A DNA stretch of 59,005 bases, from NCBI GenBank assembly GCA_046160825.1, contig JBJXHC010000012.1, positions 1-59,005 of the forward strand. The letters run 5' to 3'. Source of the stretch: JBJXHC01 sp046160825. GTDB lineage: Bacteria; Bacteroidota; Ignavibacteria; UBA10030; UBA6906. The position numbers were made by a program, and so were the translations under genes. Numbering within the stretch: position 1 is the stretch's first letter; every line of letters starts with the position of its first letter. The notes beneath the pieces are model-generated. The model saw nothing but the letters and a program-made list of their open reading frames with translations, searched no databases and was not told the origin of the DNA. Of the stretch, positions 15,944 to 24,407 are shown one piece after another.

Positions 15944-16828
15944 CTATTCGACCGATTGAGGATAGTGCTGAATCACATCCATAAGATCCTTTGACGAACG
16001 GTAGACCGCATCGCACGCTTTTGTCAGAGCTGGCGTTACTGCGCGCCCACCCAGAAGCACGCGTGTTTCGCGTTCATGCGCAGCGGCCCGAATTTTTTCC
16101 AGTGCATGGAGATATGAACTTTCATCACCGATGGTCGTCGCCGAGATGCAGACCAGATGCGTCCTCTGCTCCCTGATTGAAGCAATCAATGAATCATGCG
16201 GCGTCCGGGCACCAAGATATTGGACATGCCATCCCTCGGCTGCGAAGATGTACGAGGCGCAGCGCAGACCCATTTCGTGCAGTTCGTCATCAAGGCACGC
16301 ACATATCACTGTGTGGCCCGCGGGAGCCTTGGTCAACACCTGCGATTGCAACTTCGCCATAGCATCAAGCGTCTCATAGAAAGCACGATGCTCATGGTCC
16401 ACGCCTATTTCACGCCGCTCCCACCGTTCGCCTATTTCCCTCATGCCGGGCCCGAGCACGAGGTCAAAGATTTCCCATTGATGAACGTGATGCTGATAGA
16501 GGTACGAAAAGAACTCATACAAATCCCTTCTGTCGGGCGAAAGTGCTTTTTCGATGAACGCGGCTCGAAGTTCGTTAAAGTTACGGGAGAGAACGGCCAC
16601 TTCTATTTTTCGCGCAAGGACACCTCCTCCTTCCAGAGTAAGCGCCCCAAGGGGTTCGAAGTTGCGCGTGGTCGCGAACTCCACGAGATAGCGCATCTGA
16701 AACTTCCGGTGACCGCCCGGAGTCTTCTGACACTTGAGGGTCCCTTCATCCGCCCAACGTTTTACCGTTGTTTCCGTGACATTAAAGAGACGTGCCACCT
16801 CCGCAGTTGAAAGAACAGTCTTCTGCAT
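15944..16828 (-). CDS. CarH/LitR-type B12-dependent MerR-family photoreceptor repressor
   Basis: This 294-residue regulator has an N-terminal MerR-type winged helix (STAEVARLFNVTETTVKRWADEGTL, then KTPGGHRKF). A helical bundle and a cobalamin-binding domain follow. The W-x9-E-H signature that cradles the upper face of adenosylcobalamin in CarH is present (W136, V143, E146, H147). So is the lower-ligand motif E-x-H-x-x-G at 182-187 with H184, and GGRAV near the end. By family knowledge it represses carotenoid genes in the dark and releases DNA in the light. The position matching the residue that forms a second histidine ligand in Thermus CarH is Glu137 here. Confidence 0.88.
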   Translation of the reverse strand: MQKTVLSTAEVARLFNVTETTVKRWADEGTLKCQKTPGGHRKFQMRYLVEFATTRNFEPLGALTLEGGGVLARKIEVAVLSRNFNELRAAFIEKALSPDRRDLYEFFSYLYQHHVHQWEIFDLVLGPGMREIGERWERREIGVDHEHRAFYETLDAMAKLQSQVLTKAPAGHTVICACLDDELHEMGLRCASYIFAAEGWHVQYLGARTPHDSLIASIREQRTHLVCISATTIGDESSYLHALEKIRAAAHERETRVLLGGRAVTPALTKACDAVYRSSKDLMDVIQHYPQSVE

Positions 16829-16850
16829 TAATATTCTCGTACTTGTTTAA

Positions 16851-16922
16851 GTCGATAAAGTCGATTTATACGATTTAATAATATCGACAGTTTTCCCCAC
16901 AGAGTCAAGGGGGATATCGACA
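16851..16922. promoter_or_regulatory. cluster of GTCGAT boxes, candidate operator of the repressor
   Basis: The plus strand holds three 9-bp direct repeats in perfect phase at 16851-16859, 16860-16868 and 16869-16877 (GTCGATAAA, GTCGATTTA, TACGATTTA). Two copies of the inverse form ATATCGACA lie at 16881-16889 and 16914-16922. The three direct copies cover the expected transcription start of carH. MerR-type B12 repressors bind phased direct repeats, so this is the natural operator candidate. Binding is inferred. Confidence 0.55.
16878..16908 (-). promoter_or_regulatory. candidate promoter of carH-crtB-crtE
   Basis: The minus-strand hexamers are TTGACT (16903-16908) and TATTAT (16878-16883), with a long 19-base spacer. 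The overlapping GTCGAT boxes make it a plausible repressible promoter. The spacing is unusual, so the assignment is tentative; Bacteroidota primary sigma factors may also use a different consensus. Confidence 0.35.
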
Positions 16923-16944
16923 TCATAGCCTTAAAGTGAAAAAA

Positions 16945-18447
16945 TTAGTGAAGGGAGACTGGAATCCCCAGATCTTCCACCACACACTTCTCTGTCGCTT
17001 CTGCCGAAAGAAGAACGCCAGGGACACCACCGCCGGGATGTGTTCCGGCCCCGACAAGGTAGAAATTCCGAATGTCCTCACTCCGGTTATGAGGTCTGAA
17101 GTATGCACTTTGTGTCAGCCGCGGCTCAAGACTGAATGCATTGCCAAGATGGGCGTTCAACTCCCGACCAAAGTCATCCGGCGTGAACTTCTCCAAGACT
17201 TCGATACTCTCCCTCAATCCCTTCAACCCAAAGTCATCTTCAAGAAACCGGAGAATTCGGTTGGTGAGTTGTTCAGCCTCTAAGTTCCAATTGATACCAC
17301 TGCCGAGATGTGGCACGGGAACAAGCAAGTACATACTCTCACAACCCGGAGGTGCCATGGTGGGATCGGTGCGTGTCGGAACGTGAAGATACATTGAGAA
17401 GTCTTTGGGAAGAATCTTCCTGTCAAATATGTCTTTCACCAGTTCCTTGTAGCGCTCGCTCAGAATGAGAGTATGATGGGCGAGCTGCGGAAATTGTTTC
17501 GTTGTGCCAATGTACAGCAGGAAACAGCTCATGGAATAGTGCATCTTGTCCAACGTTGCATTATTCCAACGCTTCCTGAATTCTTCAGGAATGAGATTCC
17601 TGTACACACTGGCCACATCGCCATTGGAGATCACGGCGTCGGCAGGAAAGTTTTCACCACGCACCCGCACACCAACAGCTGCACCATTGCTGATGAGTAT
17701 GTGCTGAACCTCGGCATCAGCGTGAATCGTTCCGCCAAGCTCCAGAAAGAGTCTCTCGAACGCCTGTACGAGACTATACATCCCACCTTTTGCGAACCAG
17801 ACTCCTCCCTCACGTTCAAGGAATGGTATCATGCCGTAAATCCCCGGTGCCCGGAATGGCGAACCCCCGATAAACAGCGGATGGAATGAGAAGATGAACC
17901 GATTGCGCTCATCTTTGAAGTATCGCTTCGCAAGTGCGTACACCGAACTCAATCCACCGAGAGATAATGCCCGTGGCACGAATCGGAGCAACTCTCTCCA
18001 GGTAAGGAAGGCTTGTGCACCAAGCCCTTCAACAATCACCGCATCATAAATCCGCTTGATGTGGGCAAAGAAGCGGTCGTATTGGGCTGCATCTCCAGTA
18101 TTGAAGGCAGCCATCGCTGCCTTCATGCGTTCAGGGTCGCCGTTGTAGTCGATGAATGACTTGTCGTGGAAGTAGATTCGGTAGAATGGATCCAGCGGCA
18201 CAATGTCCACATAGTCTGACATGCGCTTGCCCGCTGCCTCAAACACTCGTTCGATGATAGACGGTGCCGTAATGAGCGATGGCCCCATGTCGAAACGATA
18301 TCCATTCTTCTCGAACTGGTACGCTCTTCCACCCACCTTCTCGCGTTTCTCGAAGATTGTGACCTGAAATCCTCTGGCCTGTAAACGGATGGCTTCTGCC
18401 AATCCACCAAACCCGGCCCCGACAATATGGATATGTTTAGCTGACAT
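16945..18447 (-). CDS. crtI: phytoene desaturase CrtI
   Basis: The 500-residue FAD-dependent desaturase introduces double bases into phytoene to give lycopene. It begins with the dinucleotide-binding motif HIVGAGFGGLAEAIRLQARG and the adjoining EKREKVGGRAY, and ends with NFYLVGAGTHPGGGVPGVLLSAE, the CrtI C-terminal signature. The length is normal. AAAGGA precedes the ATG. It is the most upstream gene of the carotenoid set, with 116 bases to carH that contain a second promoter. No GTCGAT cluster is visible upstream of crtI itself. Confidence 0.93.
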   Translation of the reverse strand: MSAKHIHIVGAGFGGLAEAIRLQARGFQVTIFEKREKVGGRAYQFEKNGYRFDMGPSLITAPSIIERVFEAAGKRMSDYVDIVPLDPFYRIYFHDKSFIDYNGDPERMKAAMAAFNTGDAAQYDRFFAHIKRIYDAVIVEGLGAQAFLTWRELLRFVPRALSLGGLSSVYALAKRYFKDERNRFIFSFHPLFIGGSPFRAPGIYGMIPFLEREGGVWFAKGGMYSLVQAFERLFLELGGTIHADAEVQHILISNGAAVGVRVRGENFPADAVISNGDVASVYRNLIPEEFRKRWNNATLDKMHYSMSCFLLYIGTTKQFPQLAHHTLILSERYKELVKDIFDRKILPKDFSMYLHVPTRTDPTMAPPGCESMYLLVPVPHLGSGINWNLEAEQLTNRILRFLEDDFGLKGLRESIEVLEKFTPDDFGRELNAHLGNAFSLEPRLTQSAYFRPHNRSEDIRNFYLVGAGTHPGGGVPGVLLSAEATEKCVVEDLGIPVSLH

Positions 18448-18534
18448 ATAAGATTCCTTTGCTCCCTACAACACCTACCTCACCGATGGGAGTTCCTCTT
18501 CGGAAAAATATTCTGGTTTAGCAGTAAAGGCTCG

Positions 18535-20742
18535 TTAGTCGCGCTTCAGGAACAGAACGCCCAACGGAGGAAGAGAGAGAGAGAGAGAATGATCGCGATT
18601 ATGCTGGGGCACGGACGCACTTTGAACCGAGCCGGAGTTGCCCACGTTGCCTCCTCCGTATGCAACCGCATCACTGTTGAGGAGTTCACGATAAACACCC
18701 GGCTCCGAAACGCCTATCCGGTATCCATCACGAGGAACAGGAGTGAAGTTGCACACAATGACTACAGACTCTTTCGGATTGGCGGACTTCCGCTCGAACG
18801 CTATGACACTCCCGGCAGCATCCGCAAAATCAATCCAATCAAAACCGGAGTAATGGAAATCCACCTGGTGCAACGCCGGTTCTTTTATGTAGAGATGGTT
18901 CAAGTCTTCCATCCACTTTTGAATCCCCTGGTGCGTGTCAAATTGCAGTAGATGCCAATCCAGACTCTTTTCATGGTTCCATTCATCCCACTGACCGATT
19001 TCGCCACCCATGAACTGGAGTTTCTTTCCGGGAAAACCATACATCAACCCGAAGAGCAGGCGCAGGTTGGCAAACTTTTGCCACACATCGCCCGGCATCT
19101 TATTGAGCAGCGAACCCTTGCCATGCACCACTTCATCGTGTGAGAGTGGAAGGACAAAACGCTCCGTAAATGCATACAGGAGAACAAAAGTGAGATTACG
19201 ATGATGGTGTTGCCGATAGACGGGATCCTTGGCAAAATATTCCAGCATGTCATGCATCCAACCCATATTCCATTTCAGATCGAAGCCGAGTCCGTCATGC
19301 TCAAGCGGGCCTGTAACCCCGGGCCACGCCGTGGATTCCTCGGCAATGGTCAAGACGCCAGGATAGTAATGATGGATGACGCCGTTCAGATGCTTGATGA
19401 ATTCCACGGCCTCGAGGTTTTCCCGGCCACCATATTGGTTTGGTACCCACTCGCCTTCTTTGCGCGAATAGTCCAGATAGAGCATGGACGCAACGGCATC
19501 GATGCGGATACCGTCAATATGGAATTTCTCCAACCAGTACAGGGCGTTGCTCATCAAAAAATTCTTGACCTCATGACGGCCAAAATTGAAGATGAACGTC
19601 CCCCAATCCTGATGCTCGCCTTTGCGCGGGTCGTCGTGTTCATACAAATGGGTTCCATCGAATTGCGCGAGCGCGTAGATGTCCTTCGGAAAATGTGCCG
19701 GCACCCAGTCGAGCAACACGCCGATGTTATGCTGGTGCAGGAAATCCACGAGGTACATAAAATCCGCTGGTGTGCCGAATCGGCTGGTCGGTGCAAAGTA
19801 CCCGGTCACCTGGTACCCCCACGAGCCGTCGAACGGATGTTCCATCACCGGCATGAACTCAATATGCGTGTATCCCATCTTCGTCGCATATTCAACGAGC
19901 TGGTGTGCAGCTTCGCGGTAATTGAGCCATTGATTGTTTTCGGTCTTGCGCCACGAGGAAAGATGCACCTCATAAATGGACATCGGTTTGGCAAGCTGAT
20001 CGGACACTGTACGTTGTTCCATCCACGCGCTGTCCTGCCATTCATAACTACTGAGGAAATTCACCTTCGATGCGGTCAGCGGACGGAGTTCCATTTCCGT
20101 GCCGTACGGATCCGCCTTGTCCATGATGAATCCCTGCTGCGTCTTGACTTGAAATTTGTAGATCTCCCCTTCCATCAATCCGGGAATGAATATCTCCCAA
20201 ATTCCCGATGAGCCAAGCGTACGCATCGCGTGGCGACGACGATCCCATTGGTTGAAATTCCCGATCACACTGACGCTTCTTGCCGACGGTGCCCAGACAG
20301 CAAACTGTACCCCGACGATGCCGTTCACTTCGGCATGGTGCGCACCAAGCTTCTCATAAATCCGATGGTGGTCGCCTGCGCTGAAGAGATAAATATCAAA
20401 ATCCGTCAGCGTCGGCATGAAGGCATAAGAATCATGAAACACCTCCACTCCTCCACCCGGCATCACTTTCTTTATCTGGTATTGGAATACTTCGGTTCGG
20501 TTGGGAAGATTGACCTCGAAGAACCCATCTTCATGGATGCGTTCCATCGGGTATTCCGTCTTCCGGCCTTTCTTCTCCTCGACGATAACTGCAGCACTTT
20601 CCGCCCCTGGAAGGAACGACCGGATGGCAACCGACGTTGAGCCATTGTCATGAACAACGTGCGCACCCAACACACGAAAGGGATCGTGGTGGTCGTTGAA
20701 GATCACTCTGTACACTTCGTCGATTTGGGCCGTGGTATTCAT
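18535..20742 (-). CDS. glgB: 1,4-alpha-glucan branching enzyme GlgB
   Basis: The 735-residue GH13 enzyme introduces alpha-1,6 branches in glycogen. An N-terminal carbohydrate-binding module 48 (FAVWAPSARSVSVIGNFNQW) precedes the catalytic barrel. The nucleophile is in GIRIDAVASMLYLDYSR, the acid/base in IAEESTAWPGV, and the third carboxylate in LPLSHDEVVHGKGS. The start at 20742 (MNTTAQIDEVYR) is chosen because the 43 residues upstream lack family similarity. An AG microsatellite lies in the last codons. No other glycogen gene is in the window. Confidence 0.93.
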   Translation of the reverse strand: MNTTAQIDEVYRVIFNDHHDPFRVLGAHVVHDNGSTSVAIRSFLPGAESAAVIVEEKKGRKTEYPMERIHEDGFFEVNLPNRTEVFQYQIKKVMPGGGVEVFHDSYAFMPTLTDFDIYLFSAGDHHRIYEKLGAHHAEVNGIVGVQFAVWAPSARSVSVIGNFNQWDRRRHAMRTLGSSGIWEIFIPGLMEGEIYKFQVKTQQGFIMDKADPYGTEMELRPLTASKVNFLSSYEWQDSAWMEQRTVSDQLAKPMSIYEVHLSSWRKTENNQWLNYREAAHQLVEYATKMGYTHIEFMPVMEHPFDGSWGYQVTGYFAPTSRFGTPADFMYLVDFLHQHNIGVLLDWVPAHFPKDIYALAQFDGTHLYEHDDPRKGEHQDWGTFIFNFGRHEVKNFLMSNALYWLEKFHIDGIRIDAVASMLYLDYSRKEGEWVPNQYGGRENLEAVEFIKHLNGVIHHYYPGVLTIAEESTAWPGVTGPLEHDGLGFDLKWNMGWMHDMLEYFAKDPVYRQHHHRNLTFVLLYAFTERFVLPLSHDEVVHGKGSLLNKMPGDVWQKFANLRLLFGLMYGFPGKKLQFMGGEIGQWDEWNHEKSLDWHLLQFDTHQGIQKWMEDLNHLYIKEPALHQVDFHYSGFDWIDFADAAGSVIAFERKSANPKESVVIVCNFTPVPRDGYRIGVSEPGVYRELLNSDAVAYGGGNVGNSGSVQSASVPQHNRDHSLSLSLPPLGVLFLKRD
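18572..18588. repeat. AG dinucleotide microsatellite in the glgB 3' end
   Basis: Eight AG units plus one base form a simple repeat inside the glgB coding sequence, read as an alternating Ser-Leu run about 12 codons before the stop. Slippage would change only the C-terminal tail. Confidence 0.8.
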
Positions 20743-21103
20743 GTTGAAATGACCTTGGTTAAGGGTAGACACGGGAAAATATACGTGTATTTGGAGGAAA
20801 GAACAATGCAGGCAAGAACGGTTCGGGTCAGTGAATCCGGCATGAAGCAGTGTATTTTGAAGAATTGACACAGCGAGGGAGTCACCGCAGGGGTAAATCG
20901 ACTGGATTCAGGAATTACAGCCGTTCGTCTACTGGCCTTGTATTTGTACTCTCACGGGAACTGGAAGACCCGACTCTGGACTTTAATCTCGATAAGGGAA
21001 TTTCCGTACGAAACCTCCTCTACTTCCTGAGCCACATTGAAGCATCGCAGAAGCTCCGCGATGTTCCAGAGTCGGGTAAGTCAGGGATAGAAACGCGAGG
21101 GGT
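20743..21103. other. intergenic region with a perfect 13-bp inverted repeat
   Basis: No gene is supported in these 361 bases between rmuC and glgB. The upper part (20743 upward) holds the glgB ribosome site and presumably its promoter. Two arms, ACCCGACTCTGGA at 20968-20980 and TCCAGAGTCGGGT at 21065-21077, form a perfect inverted repeat with 84 bases between them and no extension beyond 13 bp. There is no T-run next to either arm. A plus-strand open frame crosses the repeat but has no ribosome site or recognisable product. Confidence 0.6.
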
Positions 21104-22513
21104 CTAGAAGAGTTCTTCCCGCTCGTCGGATAGAGCAGGGTCTGGAGCGATGAGGTTCAGCGACTCCTGCACAGCCGGAATCTCCTGTACGGTGCGGAGC
21201 TTGCGCTCGATGCGGCGTGAATTGATGGCGGCGTTGTCAATCGAGTTGCTTGCTTCCTCGAGTTTCTTTTTTGTTCTCTCCAATATTTCGCCGAACCGTC
21301 CGAACTCGGTTTTCACTGAGGCAAGCAACGCCCAGACTTCGCTGGAGCGTTTCTCGATGGCAAGCGTACGGAATCCCATTTGTAAACTGTTGAGAATCGC
21401 GGCAAGCGTCGTTGGTCCGGCAATAACAATGCGATGTTCCCGTTGGAGATTGTCGGCAAGTCCGGGTCGGCGCAGCACTTCTGCGTAGAGTCCTTCTGTT
21501 GGCAGAAACATGATCGCAAAGTCCGTGGTGTGAGGCGGATCGAGATACTTCTCGTGGATATTCTTTCCTTCATTCTTGATTCGTGTTTCCAATTGTTTAC
21601 CTGCTTCTTCTGCAAGAACGGGGTTGGCCTGTTCCTGCGCGTCAACGAGGCGTTGATAATCCTCCTGTGGAAACTTGGCGTCGATGGGAAGCCACATGAG
21701 CTTGCCGTTGCCACTTTCACGACCGGGAAGCTTCACGGCAAATTCCACGCGGTCGTTGCTGCCGGATTTTGTGGAAACGTTCTTCGAATACTGATCGGGC
21801 GTGAGTATCTGCTCCAGAATATTCCCAAGCTGAATCTCTCCCCACATGCCGCGTGTCTTCACATTGGTCAGCACCTTTTTCAAGTCGCCCACGCCCGTGG
21901 CAAGCGCCTGCATTTCTCCCAATCCCTTATGGACGAGTTCCAGCCGTTCACTCACAATCTTGAATGACTCTCCGAGTCGGTGTTCCAATGTTGCATGGAG
22001 TTTCTCATCGACCGTCACCCGCATTTGCTCCAGCTTCTGCGCGTTGTCTTCTTGCAATGACTTGAGACTCCCCTCCACTGTCTGGCGCATCCGTTCGAGG
22101 CGTTGTTCATTCCCCTGCGTGAGTGTATCAATCTGCTTTGCAAACGTCTCCAACTGTCCCTTTTGCAACGTGGCGATCTCCGTCATACGTGACGCGAGGG
22201 AATCGCTGAAGCTCTTCAGCGAGTTGCCCTGTTCTTCTCTTGCCGAACGCGAGCCGGCGACAAGGTCTGAACGCATCTGCTCGAGTTTTTGCTCGTTGGC
22301 CTGGGTCAGTGCCACCAACGATGCGCGTGTTTCATCACGGCTGCGGGCAAGCTCGTCGCGCACCATCCGTTCAAGCCGCTCTACATGTTCGCGGGTAAGG
22401 CGGGATTCCAATTCAAGCGCTGTTGCGTTGGCAGGTTTCAACACGCGGAGAAGCACGAACACCAACAGCCCGAACTGGAGAACGAGAAGAAGTATGACGA
22501 AGGTTTCGAACAT
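21104..22513 (-). CDS. rmuC: DNA recombination protein RmuC
   Basis: The 469-residue protein starts with one membrane helix (FVILLLVLQFGLLVFVLLRVL). A long coiled coil follows (roughly residues 30-200, repeated EQKLEQMR / EQRLERMR heptads), then the RmuC nuclease-like domain with TRGMWGEIQLGNILEQIL, LPIDAKFPQEDYQRL and TTLAAILNSLQMGFRTLAIEK. RmuC family proteins limit inversion or rearrangement at short repeats; biochemical activity is still debated. The ATG at 22513 is one base after the BI-1 stop, so the two are cotranscribed with the regulator genes upstream. Confidence 0.9.
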   Translation of the reverse strand: MFETFVILLLVLQFGLLVFVLLRVLKPANATALELESRLTREHVERLERMVRDELARSRDETRASLVALTQANEQKLEQMRSDLVAGSRSAREEQGNSLKSFSDSLASRMTEIATLQKGQLETFAKQIDTLTQGNEQRLERMRQTVEGSLKSLQEDNAQKLEQMRVTVDEKLHATLEHRLGESFKIVSERLELVHKGLGEMQALATGVGDLKKVLTNVKTRGMWGEIQLGNILEQILTPDQYSKNVSTKSGSNDRVEFAVKLPGRESGNGKLMWLPIDAKFPQEDYQRLVDAQEQANPVLAEEAGKQLETRIKNEGKNIHEKYLDPPHTTDFAIMFLPTEGLYAEVLRRPGLADNLQREHRIVIAGPTTLAAILNSLQMGFRTLAIEKRSSEVWALLASVKTEFGRFGEILERTKKKLEEASNSIDNAAINSRRIERKLRTVQEIPAVQESLNLIAPDPALSDEREELF

Positions 22514-22514
22514 T

Positions 22515-23225
22515 CTACTTTCTGTTTCCCATAACTCTGAGGAGAAGGAGGAAGAGATTGATGAAGTCGAGATACAGCCGCAACGCGCCGATGATGGCTC
22601 CCTTCTGCTCCGCTTCCCCGCCTTCCAACGCCACGCCACTCATCTGTTTGATCTTCTGCGTATCGTAGGCCGTCAACCCCACAAAAATCAAAATGCCGAC
22701 GTATGTTGTAATCCAGTATATCGTACTGTTGCCGAGAAACATATTCACGACCGAGGCAAGCACCATCCCGATTAATCCCATCATCAGAAAACTCCCCATG
22801 TGGGTAAGATCCATGCGCGTGAAGTAACCGAATGCACTCATCGCACCAAATGTACCCGCCGTGACAAAGAACGTGCTGGCCAACGATGCTTCGGTATACA
22901 CAAGAAAGATGACTGAAAGCGTGACTCCAGTAAGTCCGGAGTATCCGACGAACACCGCTGTTGCCGTCGTGGCAGACATGTGCTCTATTCTCGCCGAGAG
23001 CCAGACGACCAGCCCAAGTTGAGCAATGATGAGTCCGAAATACGTCCACCGGCTGGAAAAGATCAACTCTTGAAGCGCCGGAGATTGGCTTGTGAGGAGC
23101 GCCGCTATCGCGGTAACAAGTAGTCCCGTCGTCATCCAGCCGTAGACTTTGACGAGGAATGCGCGCTGCACTTCTTCAAGCTGTTCTGCAGTGATTGTTC
23201 GAGTGTTAACCCATTGTTCTTGCAT
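22515..23225 (-). CDS. Bax inhibitor-1/YccA family membrane protein
   Basis: The 236-residue protein has seven hydrophobic segments and the family features YFGLIIAQLGLVVWLSARIEHMS, a central GxTAYDTQKIKQM and a C-terminal LYLDFINLFLLLLRVMG. Bacterial members are pH-sensitive calcium-leak channels or interact with FtsH. The start at 23225 is fixed by AAGGAG five bases upstream; the reading frame open further upstream overlaps the protease gene and is not used. It lies 55 bases after the ImmA/IrrE stop and one base before rmuC. Confidence 0.9.
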   Translation of the reverse strand: MQEQWVNTRTITAEQLEEVQRAFLVKVYGWMTTGLLVTAIAALLTSQSPALQELIFSSRWTYFGLIIAQLGLVVWLSARIEHMSATTATAVFVGYSGLTGVTLSVIFLVYTEASLASTFFVTAGTFGAMSAFGYFTRMDLTHMGSFLMMGLIGMVLASVVNMFLGNSTIYWITTYVGILIFVGLTAYDTQKIKQMSGVALEGGEAEQKGAIIGALRLYLDFINLFLLLLRVMGNRK

Positions 23226-23280
23226 GATTTCTCCTTTGTGAACCAACATTATCCACATCATTATACGAGAAGTTTGCGCC

Positions 23281-23793
23281 TCAATCAACTCGTTGTGACT
23301 CGCTGCCAACCCGTGCAACGATGTTCAGCTCCTTGAGTCGACGTTGCATCGCTTCTTCGCTCACGTCGAACACGCGAGCGAGTTTGTCCGCCCGCGACAG
23401 TTTTGTTGACCATTGCTTCACAAGATCGCGGGGCATGAGCAAATCGGCCGCGCAAGCGTCGGCCTCCAGGTTGTACAGGATAATTTCGTGAAGAGTGCAG
23501 CGGCTTTCGGAAGGATGCTTCAGCAGAATGTGTCCGAGTTCATGACCGAGTGAGAAGCGTTGCCGCCGGGGGGCGTGGTGAGCGTTGAGTCCGATGAGCT
23601 TGTCTTTCGTGCTCACCAATGCCGAACAGGCGTCGGCCACAGCGGACAACTGAACCACTTGAAACCCAAGCCGTTCAGAGATTGCATTCAGCGGTATTGG
23701 TGGAAGGAGCGGGCCAGTTTCCTGTTCCAGGTCCGCAAGAATCTGTTGGACAGCGGAGGTACAAAGCACTGCACGCTTCTGCAACAAGGTCAT
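23281..23793 (-). CDS. ImmA/IrrE family metallo-endopeptidase
   Basis: The 170-residue predicted zinc protease carries HELGH at residues 84-88, with the third-ligand region LEADACAADLLMP (Glu110) 22 residues later, the hallmark of the ImmA/IrrE (M78) family. Relatives cleave partner repressors: ImmA cuts ImmR, and IrrE/PprI cuts DdrO. It follows the HTH gene by 20 bases (AAGG site within the gap), so that HTH protein is the obvious candidate substrate. There is no signal peptide; it should act in the cytoplasm. Confidence 0.88.
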   Translation of the reverse strand: MTLLQKRAVLCTSAVQQILADLEQETGPLLPPIPLNAISERLGFQVVQLSAVADACSALVSTKDKLIGLNAHHAPRRQRFSLGHELGHILLKHPSESRCTLHEIILYNLEADACAADLLMPRDLVKQWSTKLSRADKLARVFDVSEEAMQRRLKELNIVARVGSESQRVD

Positions 23794-23813
23794 GGTGAGA
23801 CCTTCGAGCCGTG

Positions 23814-24407
23814 TTATTGGGAAAGAGCTTGCAGAAGAGCTGCGAGTTTCTTCTCTTCCTCTTCAGGGAGTGTGAGTTTTGCCCGGGTGTACAACTCGGT
23901 GGCGGCGTGCTCAAGGTCTGCAGCTTTCATGCCCTGACGTTTGCTGGAGTTGTAGCGCGCAAGTGTTGTTCTGAAAGAAGGACGGAACCAGACAAGCTGG
24001 TGTGTGCGCCTCACCATCTCGACAAGCACGTCTCCCGGCACATCGAACAACTGCATGAATTTCTTCCAACTCGCCACGGATATTTTCAGAGGCGAAATCC
24101 GATCCTGCTCCAGCATACGATAGATGTTCTGGGACATCCCGAGACGTGCGAACAGTTCCTGTGGACGGAGCGCTTGTTCCGACCGCATATGCTTCAAGAA
24201 TGCACCTACAGTCAATGGCAGTGGAACGGCACCGGCATGAACAGCAAGAGCGGATTCGAGACGCTTCTGTAGTGCGTCGCGGGCATTGGCAGATGTCAGG
24301 GCCGGGACTGCGCGCTTTGCCACGGCTCGCTCGTACCCTCCGTGAAGAGTAGTCACCCCTTCGAGGTAGGCCAATTGAAGAAGCACATCGACTTCATCGC
24401 GTTTCAT
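23814..24407 (-). CDS. helix-turn-helix protein, putative partner of the ImmA/IrrE protease
   Basis: This is a 197-residue protein of no exact family that I recognise. Its middle (about residues 64-125) reads like an XRE-type HTH: VGAFLKHMRSEQALRPQELF, then ARLGMSQNIYRMLEQDR. It has an alpha-helical N-terminal 60 residues and a C-terminal extension rich in charged residues ending EEEEKKLAALLQALSQ. Its ATG overlaps the sigma factor stop (ATGA) and it precedes the protease. In analogous pairs the HTH protein is a repressor or an anti-sigma-like target; which applies here is not shown by sequence. Confidence 0.65.
   Translation of the reverse strand: MKRDEVDVLLQLAYLEGVTTLHGGYERAVAKRAVPALTSANARDALQKRLESALAVHAGAVPLPLTVGAFLKHMRSEQALRPQELFARLGMSQNIYRMLEQDRISPLKISVASWKKFMQLFDVPGDVLVEMVRRTHQLVWFRPSFRTTLARYNSSKRQGMKAADLEHAATELYTRAKLTLPEEEEKKLAALLQALSQ

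Noticed and set aside
19201..20211. 336-codon open frame antisense to glgB
   Set aside because: It lies wholly opposite a well-supported enzyme gene, shows no motif and no ribosome site.
20850..21107. 85-codon plus-strand open frame between glgB and rmuC
   Set aside because: No ribosome site, no recognisable domain, and it crosses the inverted repeat. It also overlaps the rmuC stop.
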